Under the pieces are notes generated by a model. It saw nothing but the letters and a program-made list of their open reading frames with translations, was not told where the DNA came from and did no database searches. A stretch of DNA of 64,000 bases, from assembly GCF_036057275.1 (NCBI RefSeq), contig NZ_CP107945.1, positions 1,116,001 to 1,180,000 of the forward strand. The letters run 5' to 3'. Both the position numbers and the translations under genes were made by a program. The first letter of the stretch is position 1. Every line of letters begins with the position of its first letter. Origin of the DNA: Streptomyces sp. NBC_00390. GTDB lineage: Bacteria > Actinomycetota > Actinomycetes > Streptomycetales > Streptomycetaceae. Positions 52,860-61,430 of the stretch are shown in pieces.

Positions 52860-54715
52860 CTCGGCTCGTGGAGCGTCGGTGTGCGGCGGGCCAGCAGACG
52901 GTAGGCGTTGCCGCCGTCGGTGACGCGGGCCGCGGCCGCGCGGACCTTGTCCAGGACAGCCGCGGCGGCGAAGCACGGCAGCGAAGCCGTCCAGACGCCA
53001 CGGCGGATCGCCCGGCTGGTCAGGGTCGCGCTGCCCGGGCCCCACGGGGCGTACGGACTGGGCGCGATCCGGTTCGCGGCGAGCAGGACCGCGCCGACGA
53101 AGTCGCAGGACTGGTGGGCCGCGCCGTGTTCCTCGGCCAGCACCGTGAAGCCGCGGTCGGCCAGCGCATCGCGGAGGTTGCCGACCGGGATCAGGTGCTG
53201 GTGCTGGGGCTGGAACCACGGCAGCCAGTACGGGCCGAGCATGCGGCCGAGGCGTGATTCGGGGTCCGGGAGTTCGATCAGAAGATGCCCGCCGGACGGC
53301 AACACCTTGGCGGCGGCGTCGAGTTCGGCGAACGGGTCCCGGGTGTGTTCGAGGTAGTGGTACATACTGATCGTGTCGTAGCGGTGCACCAGCCCGGCAG
53401 CCAGCTCCGGGAACTGGCCGCAGTGAGCCGTGCCGATCCAGCCGCGGTCCTCCGCGCCCCGCACCTCCGCGGCCATGTCGAGCCCGTCGAAGCGCGTGTC
53501 GGGCCAGACGTCGCGCGCGCTGTTGCAGAAGTGACCGTGCCCGGTGCCCACATCGAGCCAGGCGGACGGGGTGCCGTACGGCTTGAGCATTTCCGCGCGG
53601 GCCAGATACGAGCGGCTCATCCGGCCGAACACGTGGGACGCGCTGCTCACGCTGAGGCCGTCGTAGAAGTCGCGGTAGTAGAAGTCGAGTCCGTCCAGGG
53701 ACAGGCGCGGGTTCTGGAACACATGCCCGCACACCCCGCACTCCTCGAGGGTGAAGCTGCCCGGCTTGGCCTGGAACAGATCCGGCATCCGGGTGCGTAC
53801 GGACAGGTCGGCGGAGCCGCACCAGGGGCAGTCGGGGCGGCGCGGTTCGAAGAACCGGTCGGTGCCGGCCTTGAGTTCGGCCGCGTAGAGGGGCCGCAGC
53901 GCCTCCATTTCCGAAGTCGGACCGGACTGGGACGGGCCCCTGCTGGTGGCCGTTCGCAGCACGGTGCGGACGGAGTGCAGCGGCCGCGCCGCAGTGGCGC
54001 GCGGCAGATCGGCCGGTCGCAGCGGGCTGTCCGGACGGCCCAGGATCAGCGAGGGCTGCAGCCAGTACAGCGCGAGCGCCGCCGCGCCCCACCGGCCGTC
54101 CTTGACCGCCGCGCGCGCCAGCAGGGCAAGACCTGCCAGCTGGGCCGCGGTAACCACGCCCGGCGGCAGCCCTTGGGCGCGTAACTCTGCTGCCCGCCGG
54201 GCGGGTTCACGGGCCGGGACGGCCAGTCCCGGAGCGATGGCGATGCCGGTGGAGGCCGGTGCGTAGTCCTTCAACCGGCCGAGCAGAGTGTGCAGTTCGG
54301 CGGTGGTGAGGTCGTCGTCGGTCTCGATTCCCGCTCGCGTGCGGACGTCCTCCGTGACCAGGACGGCATGGCCCGCGCCGCGTGGCTGCGCCGTGCGGGC
54401 GCAGCGCCCGTCGCTGATGTCCAGCAGGCGCAGGAGGCCCAGCGCGCGTTCCGCGTCGAGGCTGCCCGGCAGCAGGTCGAGGACTTCGAGACCGGTTCGT
54501 TCCGCGTGGGCGACTGCGGCACTCACTGTCGCTTTGTCGACTTCGACGCCCCGGGCCGCGATCACGTGCCAGCCGTCCGTGGGGTGACTCTCGACGGTCA
54601 TGTCCAGGACGGGTACAGCGGCCAGCCGGCGGCGGGCGCGCACCGTGCCCGCGGTGAGGCCAGCCAAGACGGCGACGGCGGTCCAGGGGACGCGGCGGGT
54701 ACGAGACGGTGTCAT
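52856..54715 (-). CDS. Class I methyltransferase with long N-terminal membrane-associated domain
   Basis: A 619-aa protein, far longer than normal methyltransferases. Residues 1-250 form an unrecognised domain with an N-terminal hydrophobic segment (VPWTAVAVLAGLTAGTV) and later hydrophobic stretches (LAGLALLARAAV). A zinc ribbon follows (CPWCG...CGVCG), then the methyltransferase domain with motif I WLDVGTGHGHFCNSA and a HYLEHTRDPFAEL segment. The methyl acceptor is probably the sugar or lipid made by the operon. ATG 54715 overlaps the glycosyltransferase stop (ATGA). Confidence 0.78.
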   Translation of the reverse strand: MTPSRTRRVPWTAVAVLAGLTAGTVRARRRLAAVPVLDMTVESHPTDGWHVIAARGVEVDKATVSAAVAHAERTGLEVLDLLPGSLDAERALGLLRLLDISDGRCARTAQPRGAGHAVLVTEDVRTRAGIETDDDLTTAELHTLLGRLKDYAPASTGIAIAPGLAVPAREPARRAAELRAQGLPPGVVTAAQLAGLALLARAAVKDGRWGAAALALYWLQPSLILGRPDSPLRPADLPRATAARPLHSVRTVLRTATSRGPSQSGPTSEMEALRPLYAAELKAGTDRFFEPRRPDCPWCGSADLSVRTRMPDLFQAKPGSFTLEECGVCGHVFQNPRLSLDGLDFYYRDFYDGLSVSSASHVFGRMSRSYLARAEMLKPYGTPSAWLDVGTGHGHFCNSARDVWPDTRFDGLDMAAEVRGAEDRGWIGTAHCGQFPELAAGLVHRYDTISMYHYLEHTRDPFAELDAAAKVLPSGGHLLIELPDPESRLGRMLGPYWLPWFQPQHQHLIPVGNLRDALADRGFTVLAEEHGAAHQSCDFVGAVLLAANRIAPSPYAPWGPGSATLTSRAIRRGVWTASLPCFAAAAVLDKVRAAAARVTDGGNAYRLLARRTPTLHEPR

Positions 54716-55881
54716 GCGAGCTTCTCCAACCTGTCGGCCGCGGCCGCGGCGCCGCCGGCCGCCGCGAAGGATGCTTGGACACGGCGGGCGGCCCGCCGGT
54801 GATCCGGATCGTCGAGCACCGCGGTGAGCGCGGCCTGGATCTCGTCGGCGCGAGGCCGGCCGAAGCGCACCCGGACTCCGGCCCCGGCCGCCGCGACCTG
54901 CTGGGCGATGATCGGCTGGTCGTCCCGGACCGGCGCGACGACCAGCGGCAGACCGTGGGCGAGGGTCTCGCAGACGGTGTTGTGCCCGCCGTGGCAGATC
55001 ACGGCGTCGAGATGCGGCAGCAGGGCGAGTTGGGGAACGTACTCCTGAAGCAGGACATGGTCCTCGCGCACCTCGCCGACCACGTCGGCGGGCGCTGCGA
55101 CGATCAGCTGCACCTGCCCGGCCAGCCGTTCCGCGGCCTTCAGGACAGTGGCGTAGAAGCGGACGCCTGCCTCCCGGTTGAGCGTGCCGAGCGAGACCAG
55201 CACCCGGCGCCGTGCGGGATCCAGTCGCTGCCACGGGAACGACGCGGCGTCGGACGGACGGGAACCCAGGGCGGGGCCCACCCAGGCATGGTGATCGGGG
55301 AACGCGCCGTCCCCGCCGACCAGTTCACGAGTGGAGAAGACCAGGACCAGCCGGTCCGAGAACCGCGGATCCCAGTCGGCGGGCACGCCGCAGTCGGCCA
55401 GGAATCCGGCGATCCGGTCCGTCACCCACTCCCCCACCTTCGGGAATCCGGCGAACGGCCCGGTGAACTCGGCCGTTGTCGTCGCGGATGTCACCCATGG
55501 CAGTCCGCGCCGCCGCGCGACCACGGCCCCGGCCGGCGCCTGCTGGTCGACGACGAGTACATCGGGGTCGTACGTGTCGATCGCCGCCTCCACTCCGGGA
55601 ACCATCGCGTGGGCGAGCGGGATCAACGCCTCCTGCCAGAGGAAGCGCAGCGCGGCGACGCCGCGCAGATCGCGCCAGCGGCCGTGCAGCGCGCCGTACC
55701 CTCCGGGTCCGGCGTGGTCGCCGGACGGGAAGAGCGCGACGTGGGCGGGCAGCAGCGCGGACAGGACCTCGGCGGGGCCGGTCCACGCGACCTCGTGCCC
55801 GCGCGCGGTGAGTTCGGCGGCGACTGCGACGGTGGGGTTGACGTGCCCGGCGAGCGGCGGCACGACGAACAGCGCCCTCAT
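54712..55881 (-). CDS. UDP-glycosyltransferase, GT1 / MGT-like
   Basis: A 389-aa two-Rossmann-domain glycosyltransferase of the macrolide/lipid type. MRALFVVPPLAGHVNPTVAV opens the acceptor domain with the catalytic His in AGHVNP. The donor-binding motif is PQLALLPHLDAVICHGGHNT, with the DDQP dipeptide later. It probably glycosylates the polyketide or lipid made by the synthases. The ATG overlaps the hydrolase stop (ATGA). Confidence 0.9.
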   Translation of the reverse strand: MRALFVVPPLAGHVNPTVAVAAELTARGHEVAWTGPAEVLSALLPAHVALFPSGDHAGPGGYGALHGRWRDLRGVAALRFLWQEALIPLAHAMVPGVEAAIDTYDPDVLVVDQQAPAGAVVARRRGLPWVTSATTTAEFTGPFAGFPKVGEWVTDRIAGFLADCGVPADWDPRFSDRLVLVFSTRELVGGDGAFPDHHAWVGPALGSRPSDAASFPWQRLDPARRRVLVSLGTLNREAGVRFYATVLKAAERLAGQVQLIVAAPADVVGEVREDHVLLQEYVPQLALLPHLDAVICHGGHNTVCETLAHGLPLVVAPVRDDQPIIAQQVAAAGAGVRVRFGRPRADEIQAALTAVLDDPDHRRAARRVQASFAAAGGAAAAADRLEKLA

Positions 55882-56693
55882 ACCGTCACCGCCTCGCGCT
55901 GTCGGCGGGCGGCTGCGGCCAGCCGGTCGAGCACGACCCGGCGGAGCTCGTCGGTGCCGCCCTGCAGTACGTCGTGACCCAGGCCGGGCAGGACCCGGAC
56001 AGTGCAGTCGGGTGCGTGACGGGCCAGTTCCTCCGCACCGGGGACGAGTTCGGAGTGCTCACCGCACACGGCCAGCACCGGACAGCGCAGCTGCGCGAAG
56101 TCCTCGGTCGTGAACACCCGGCCCGCCGCGATGTCGTCGATCAGCGACGTCCGGTTGAGGAGTTCGTCGGCGGTCGCCGTCAGCCGGGCCGCCTTGCGCG
56201 CTCCGAGCGAAGCGAGTTCCTTCGGTACCTTGCTGCCTTCGAGGTCGAGAGCCGCAACGGAGAGCGTATCCAGCATGTTCTCGATCCACGGGCCGCTGAG
56301 CGGTGCCTCGATCAGGATCAGCCCGGCGACGAGATCGGGCCGCGCCAGTGCGGTGCGCAGGGCGATCGTGCCGCCGTAGCTGTTGCCGATGAGGGTCACC
56401 GGGCGGGTGTCGAGGCCGAGGGCCCCGAGCAGGGCGGTCAGGTCCTGTACGGCTGTGGCGGTGTCGTAGCCGGTGGGCGGGCGTTCGGTACGGCCGTGGC
56501 CGCGCAGGTCGTACAGGACGATGTCGTGCCCGTCCCGTGCGGCCGGGACGGCGAGGGTGGCGTAGAAGCTGGAGAGGTTGTCGACGACCAGACCGTGGAG
56601 GAAGACGGCGGTCGCGCCCGCCTCACCCCGTGTGTCGGCGGCCGGCAGCCGGTGGACATGGAAACTCAGGGAGTTGGCGAGTATCTCGGCCAT
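55878..56693 (-). CDS. Alpha/beta hydrolase
   Basis: A 271-aa alpha/beta-fold hydrolase. Oxyanion HGLVVDNLSSF precedes YDLRGHGRTERP. The nucleophile elbow is GNSYGG (Ser) and the histidine lies in GLGHDVL near the C-terminus. The acid is probably in CGEHSELVP. In this context it may release the chain from the carrier protein or transfer it to an acceptor. Its stop lies inside the glycosyltransferase start. Placement next to the free carrier protein supports an off-loading role. Confidence 0.85.
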   Translation of the reverse strand: MAEILANSLSFHVHRLPAADTRGEAGATAVFLHGLVVDNLSSFYATLAVPAARDGHDIVLYDLRGHGRTERPPTGYDTATAVQDLTALLGALGLDTRPVTLIGNSYGGTIALRTALARPDLVAGLILIEAPLSGPWIENMLDTLSVAALDLEGSKVPKELASLGARKAARLTATADELLNRTSLIDDIAAGRVFTTEDFAQLRCPVLAVCGEHSELVPGAEELARHAPDCTVRVLPGLGHDVLQGGTDELRRVVLDRLAAAARRQREAVTV

Positions 56694-56700
56694 CGCGTGC

Positions 56701-57003
56701 TCAGCCGACCGGAGCCGACACGGGTGTGCCGGAGATATGGGCCACGAGGTCGCCGACCGTCAGCGCCAGGATCTCCTCCATGTCCTTCTCGGCCAGGAAG
56801 GAGATCAGGTCCACCTCGGCGCCGTACCGCTGCTGGAGCAGTTCGGCGAGCGCGACGAACTCGATGCTCTCCAGCGCCAGGTCCTCGTTGAAGGTGGTCT
56901 CGAACGTGACCTCTTCCGCGAGGAGGAACTCGTCGCCGACGGTCTGCACGAGCATGGCGGTGATCTCGGCGAGTATGCGCATCGCCGTGGGGTCGGTTGT
57001 CAT
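56701..57003 (-). CDS. Acyl carrier protein
   Basis: A 100-aa stand-alone carrier protein. The helical acyl-carrier fold is clear, with the phosphopantetheine-accepting Ser in LALESIEFVAL. This differs from the usual DSL motif by Glu-Ser-Ile. It can be activated by the PPTase domain encoded in the synthase immediately upstream. ATG 57003 overlaps the synthase stop (ATGA). It may receive the finished chain before transfer by the hydrolase. Confidence 0.88.
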   Translation of the reverse strand: MTTDPTAMRILAEITAMLVQTVGDEFLLAEEVTFETTFNEDLALESIEFVALAELLQQRYGAEVDLISFLAEKDMEEILALTVGDLVAHISGTPVSAPVG

Positions 57004-60000
57004 GGCTGGGCTCCGTCCGGGTCGGGGGTGGGAGGTACGGTCCAGGCGACGACGTGCGGGGTGGGTGCGGTGTCCGGTCCGGACAGGTCGTGCACGGTTT
57101 CGGTTCGTACGAGGTGGGCGCGGCCGTCCGGAGAAACCACGCGGAGCCCGGCCGCTGCGTCGGTGACGGTCCACTGCCGAAGGCGTCCGCCCAGGCCGGT
57201 GCCCTCCGCCTTGGCCGCGGCTTCCTTTGCGCACCAGAGCGTGGTGAGCGCGTGCGCCGCGCCGTGTCCGTCACGGGCGGCGATCTGTTCGGCGAGCCGT
57301 CGTTCGTCGGCGGTGAGCGCGACACGACTCAGGGCGGCGGGGTCCTCGGTGACGGTCTCGATGTCGATGCCGACGGCGTGGGTGGGGTGGGCATACGCCA
57401 CCGCGAGGCGGTCCTTGTGGGCCAGCGACATCCGCAGCCCGGCGGTGAGCGGACCCTCGGGGTGCGGGCGGCCCGCCTCGTCATTGCCGACCGTGACCTC
57501 CACGGGGAACAGGGGTCCGGCACCACGGTCCCAGAGGAGCTGGCGTACGGCGTCCTTCGCGGCGATCCGCCCGAGTAGCCAGGCCGCGCGGGCTCGCGGC
57601 GCGCGCTGCTCGTACGCCGCCCGCTCGGCGGCACCGAGATAGCGCCGCATCACCAGCTCCTGCGAGGCGGGATCGGTCCAGCGACGCCGGGCGAGACACC
57701 AGCCGCCGGGCTGCGGCTCGCCGATGCCGCAGATCTCCGGCGTGAACTTCATCGGCCATACCCGCTCGTCGGCGGCAAAGCGCCGGTACGTCCAGCCGTC
57801 CAGCCGGGCCAGTACGGTGCCGTCCGCGCGGACGAGCTCCACGTCGCCCTGTACGGCGTCCGGCCGCACGCTGCGGATGCGGGCGGTGGCGCGGATCAGC
57901 GAGCCGTCGCGGGGCACCGGTGCATACAGGCTGACCCGCTCCAGCGACGCGGGGAACACCAGCCGGTCGACCGGCAGCCGCAACTGCATCCAGTGGCCGA
58001 GGAGTTGACCGGCGGCGTCGAGCAGCGCGCCGGGCGCGGGCAGGGCGCGCAGCACCCCGCGGATGCCGTCGTCGGCGACGGCGGACACCTCGTGGACACC
58101 GGCGAAGCCGGGACCGTGGAACATCCACCGGTCGCGGTAGAGGGCCTCGGCGCTGACGGGAGCCGGGCCTTCGCGGTTCAGTGCGGAAGGATCGGGTGCG
58201 GGAGGGGAGGGGTGGCGGGATCCGAGCACGACGGTGACGCTCGCGCACCCGCCGATCTCCACGCGTACACGCCCGCCGGCCTCTGGAGTGACGGTGAACT
58301 CCGCGTCGACGGGGGGCGCGACGGGCAGCCAGCGCAGAGCCCGTACGTCGTCGAAACCGGTCACGGTGGTCTGCGGCACCGCTTGGAGGGCGGCGTCCGC
58401 AGCGAGGTCGAGCAGGGTGGTCATGGGGACGACGGGGAAGCGGTCGGAGGGCTCGGGCCAGGCGTCGGGCTGGAGGTAGACGCAGTGGTCGCGGACGTAG
58501 GGCATGGTGTCGAGGGACAGCCGTCGGGTGGTGGCCCCGGACGCCGGCGGGGTACGCCAGCGGTCGGCGACGGCGCGCGCCGCTTCTTCGGCCTCGTCGA
58601 GCACGGCGTCGAGGGCAGACTGCAGTCGCGGCCGATCGGCGAGGTGCGTGCGGGCGGTCCGGGGCGGTCCGGCCAGTTGGAGCGTAGGCGCGGCGGGACC
58701 GAGGCGGATGAGGGGCGAGCCGAGATCGAGGGGCATGGAGCGGGGCGCGGGGCCGGCGGGCTTCGCGGAGTCGGCTGCAGCTGTCGGCTCCACCGGCTCG
58801 GTGCTCATCAGGGCAACGGATTCCGGCTCGCCTTCGACCAGAGCGTCCCAGCGGACGTCCCGGCCTTCCGTCCACAACGCCGCCGCCAACGCGCGTAGTT
58901 GGGCGATGCCTGTGGCTCCCCGGGACGCACCCGCCGAGACCGCCAGGTGGGGGTGGCCGTGCAGGGTGTCCGAGACGAAGCCCGGGAGGCTGCCCGGGCC
59001 CAGCTGGACGAAGGCGCGCACGCCCTCCGCGTACAGGCGGTTCGTCAGCTCCCGAAAGCGCACCGGCTCCTGCAGGTGGCGGAGCACCACGTCCCGTACC
59101 TCGCGCTCGTCGGCGGGGTACGGCGCGACCGTGGTCGCCGACCAGACCGGCACCGTCGGGGGCCTCAGCGGCAGGCGGCCGAACGCGGCGCGGACCTGGT
59201 CGAGGTACGGGGCCCACATCGGCGTGTGAAAACCCGAACGGAACGGTAGCTCCTGTGTGATCACACCCTGCCCGGCCAGCCGCCGCAGCGCTTCCCCCAC
59301 CGGGCGGGGCTCTCCGCAGAGCACCGACTGGTGGGGGCAGTTGTCGTGGCTGACGGCCACCCCGTCCATGCCTTCCAACACCTCGGCCGCCTGCCGGGAT
59401 CCGCAGCCGATGGCCGCGTACACCAGATCCGGAACATCGAGGTCGCCCGGCCGCAGCGAGTCGAGGAACGTGTCGACGGCCCGCTGTGGATACATCCCGG
59501 CGACCACCATCGCGGTCCACTCGCCCAGACTGTGCCCCGCCAACAGATCGGCCTTTATGCCGAGTTCGGGCAGGACGCGGGCGAAGAACCGACCGACGGC
59601 GATGGCGTCCACCGCTCGCTCCACAAGCGTGCCGCCGTCGGTCAGGGCGGGCCGGGGCAGGCCGAAGTGGTCGGCGACGTCGGCGACGTACGGCGCGAAG
59701 TCCGGCTCCAGGCCCGGGAAGACGAACGCCAGCCGGCCGTCGTGCGCGAGCAGCGGGCTGGGGCTGAACCAGACGCCGCCGCGACCACGCCACGGCCTGC
59801 CACGAGCCACGACCGCCGCGGCCAGCGCCTGGCGCTTGGGGGTCAGTCCGAGGACGGCGAGGCGGCAGGGTCCGGCCGTCGACGGCATGACCTCTCCAGG
59901 CAGCGCCTCGACCAGACGGCCGAGTTCGGCAGGAGTCGTGGCGGCCAACAGCGTGACATCGGCCGACACGGACCGTCGGACACGGCCGGCCGGGACGACC

Positions 60001-61430
60001 GCTCCCGGTGCCTCCTCCAGCACCACATGCGCGTTGATCCCGCCGAACCCGAACGCGTTCACCCCCGCCCGCCGCGGCCCGCTCCCACGCCGCCAGGGCT
60101 CCGCCTCCGTCACCGGACGCATCCGTGTCCCGGCAAAGCCCTCGTGCGGCTCTTCCAGATGGAGGGTCGGCGGCAGCGTCCCGTGGTGCACGGCGAGTAC
60201 CGCCTTGATCAGCCCGGCCATCCCGGACGCCTGCATGGTGTGGCCGAGCATCGACTTCACCGAGCCCATCGCCACCGGTTCGGCGCCTGGCGTGCGCCGC
60301 CCGAACACCTCACCGAGCGTGGCGAGTTCGGCCTCGTCGCCGACCGGCGTTCCGGTGCCGTGCGCCTCGAGCAGACCGAGCGCGTCGGGCGCTGTCGGGT
60401 CGAGGCCGGCCCGCGACCAGGCTTTCCGCAGAGCACGGACCTGGCCGTCGACCAGCGGGCTCATCAGGCTCGCGGCCCGCCCGTCGCCCGCGACGCCCAC
60501 TCCCCGTACGACGGCATAGACGCGGTCGCCGTCGCGCTCGGCATCGGCCAGGCGTTTGAGGAGTACGACTCCGGTGCCCTCGGACAACAGCGTGCCGTCG
60601 GCGCGGCGGTCGAACGGGCGGATGTGCTGGCTCGGGCTCAGCGCCCGCAGCTGGGTGAAAACGCTCCAGAGCGTAGCGATATGGCAGTGATGCACGGCTC
60701 CGGCGGCCACCACGTCGCAACTGCCGCTCGCCAGCAGACCGACCGCCTGCTCGACGGCGATCAGCGACGACGCGCAGGCGGCGTCGAGTGTGTAGGCGGG
60801 GCCCCGGAAGTCGAGCCGGTTGGCGGCCCTGGCCGCGGTGAAGCTCGGTACGAGGCCGATCGAGGCCTCCGGCTGCTCGGGCCCGAGCCCGGCCTGGAAG
60901 GCGTCGCGTACGGCGGCGATCCGCTCGTCGCCGAGTTCGGGTGCGAGTTCACGCAGGGTCGCGGCGAGCTGATGGGCGGTGCGTACGCGCTGGTCCAGGC
61001 GGGCGGTGGCGACGCCCATGAACCCGCCGCGGCCGAGGATCACGCCGATGCGGGAACGGTCGGCGGGCAGCCGCTCCTCGCCTCCCGCGTCGGCCACGGC
61101 CTCGGCGATGACGCGCAGCGCGAGCAGCTGATCGGGCTCCGCGCCCGCCACGGCCGCGGGCATGATGCCGAAGCGGGTCGGATCGAACGCGGTGAGGTCG
61201 TCGATGAATCCGCCGCGCCGGCAGTAGAAGTGGTCGCTGCGGGCGAGGCCCTGTGACCCGCCCGGGTCGTAGTAGACCTCAGGGTCCCAGCGCTCGGGCG
61301 GTACATCGCTGATGGCGTCGGTGCCGGCGAAGAGATTGCGCCGGTAGGCGGCCAGGTCCCCGGCACCGGGGAAGACCGCGCCCATGCCGACGATGGCGGC
61401 GTCGGTCGGGCGTGGCCCGCCGTCAGCCAT
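57000..61430 (-). CDS. Iterative type I synthase: KS-AT-DH-PPTase
   Basis: A 1476-aa multidomain synthase. The ketosynthase (about 10-460) has Cys219 in DAACASS, His357 in EAHGTGT and His397 in SMLGHT. The acyltransferase (about 565-850) has Ser634 in GHSLGEW and His735 in FHTP. A double-hotdog dehydratase (about 965-1220) has His982 and Asp1138 in LLDAAGQ. A C-terminal 4'-phosphopantetheinyl transferase (about 1280-1450) has GIDIE and WCAKEAAAK. It lacks carrier and KR domains, supplied by the upstream gene. The layout resembles PUFA/secondary-lipid synthases, and a PPTase fusion recalls enediyne synthases. ATG 61430 overlaps the upstream stop by 8 nt. Confidence 0.92.
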   Translation of the reverse strand: MADGGPRPTDAAIVGMGAVFPGAGDLAAYRRNLFAGTDAISDVPPERWDPEVYYDPGGSQGLARSDHFYCRRGGFIDDLTAFDPTRFGIMPAAVAGAEPDQLLALRVIAEAVADAGGEERLPADRSRIGVILGRGGFMGVATARLDQRVRTAHQLAATLRELAPELGDERIAAVRDAFQAGLGPEQPEASIGLVPSFTAARAANRLDFRGPAYTLDAACASSLIAVEQAVGLLASGSCDVVAAGAVHHCHIATLWSVFTQLRALSPSQHIRPFDRRADGTLLSEGTGVVLLKRLADAERDGDRVYAVVRGVGVAGDGRAASLMSPLVDGQVRALRKAWSRAGLDPTAPDALGLLEAHGTGTPVGDEAELATLGEVFGRRTPGAEPVAMGSVKSMLGHTMQASGMAGLIKAVLAVHHGTLPPTLHLEEPHEGFAGTRMRPVTEAEPWRRGSGPRRAGVNAFGFGGINAHVVLEEAPGAVVPAGRVRRSVSADVTLLAATTPAELGRLVEALPGEVMPSTAGPCRLAVLGLTPKRQALAAAVVARGRPWRGRGGVWFSPSPLLAHDGRLAFVFPGLEPDFAPYVADVADHFGLPRPALTDGGTLVERAVDAIAVGRFFARVLPELGIKADLLAGHSLGEWTAMVVAGMYPQRAVDTFLDSLRPGDLDVPDLVYAAIGCGSRQAAEVLEGMDGVAVSHDNCPHQSVLCGEPRPVGEALRRLAGQGVITQELPFRSGFHTPMWAPYLDQVRAAFGRLPLRPPTVPVWSATTVAPYPADEREVRDVVLRHLQEPVRFRELTNRLYAEGVRAFVQLGPGSLPGFVSDTLHGHPHLAVSAGASRGATGIAQLRALAAALWTEGRDVRWDALVEGEPESVALMSTEPVEPTAAADSAKPAGPAPRSMPLDLGSPLIRLGPAAPTLQLAGPPRTARTHLADRPRLQSALDAVLDEAEEAARAVADRWRTPPASGATTRRLSLDTMPYVRDHCVYLQPDAWPEPSDRFPVVPMTTLLDLAADAALQAVPQTTVTGFDDVRALRWLPVAPPVDAEFTVTPEAGGRVRVEIGGCASVTVVLGSRHPSPPAPDPSALNREGPAPVSAEALYRDRWMFHGPGFAGVHEVSAVADDGIRGVLRALPAPGALLDAAGQLLGHWMQLRLPVDRLVFPASLERVSLYAPVPRDGSLIRATARIRSVRPDAVQGDVELVRADGTVLARLDGWTYRRFAADERVWPMKFTPEICGIGEPQPGGWCLARRRWTDPASQELVMRRYLGAAERAAYEQRAPRARAAWLLGRIAAKDAVRQLLWDRGAGPLFPVEVTVGNDEAGRPHPEGPLTAGLRMSLAHKDRLAVAYAHPTHAVGIDIETVTEDPAALSRVALTADERRLAEQIAARDGHGAAHALTTLWCAKEAAAKAEGTGLGGRLRQWTVTDAAAGLRVVSPDGRAHLVRTETVHDLSGPDTAPTPHVVAWTVPPTPDPDGAQP

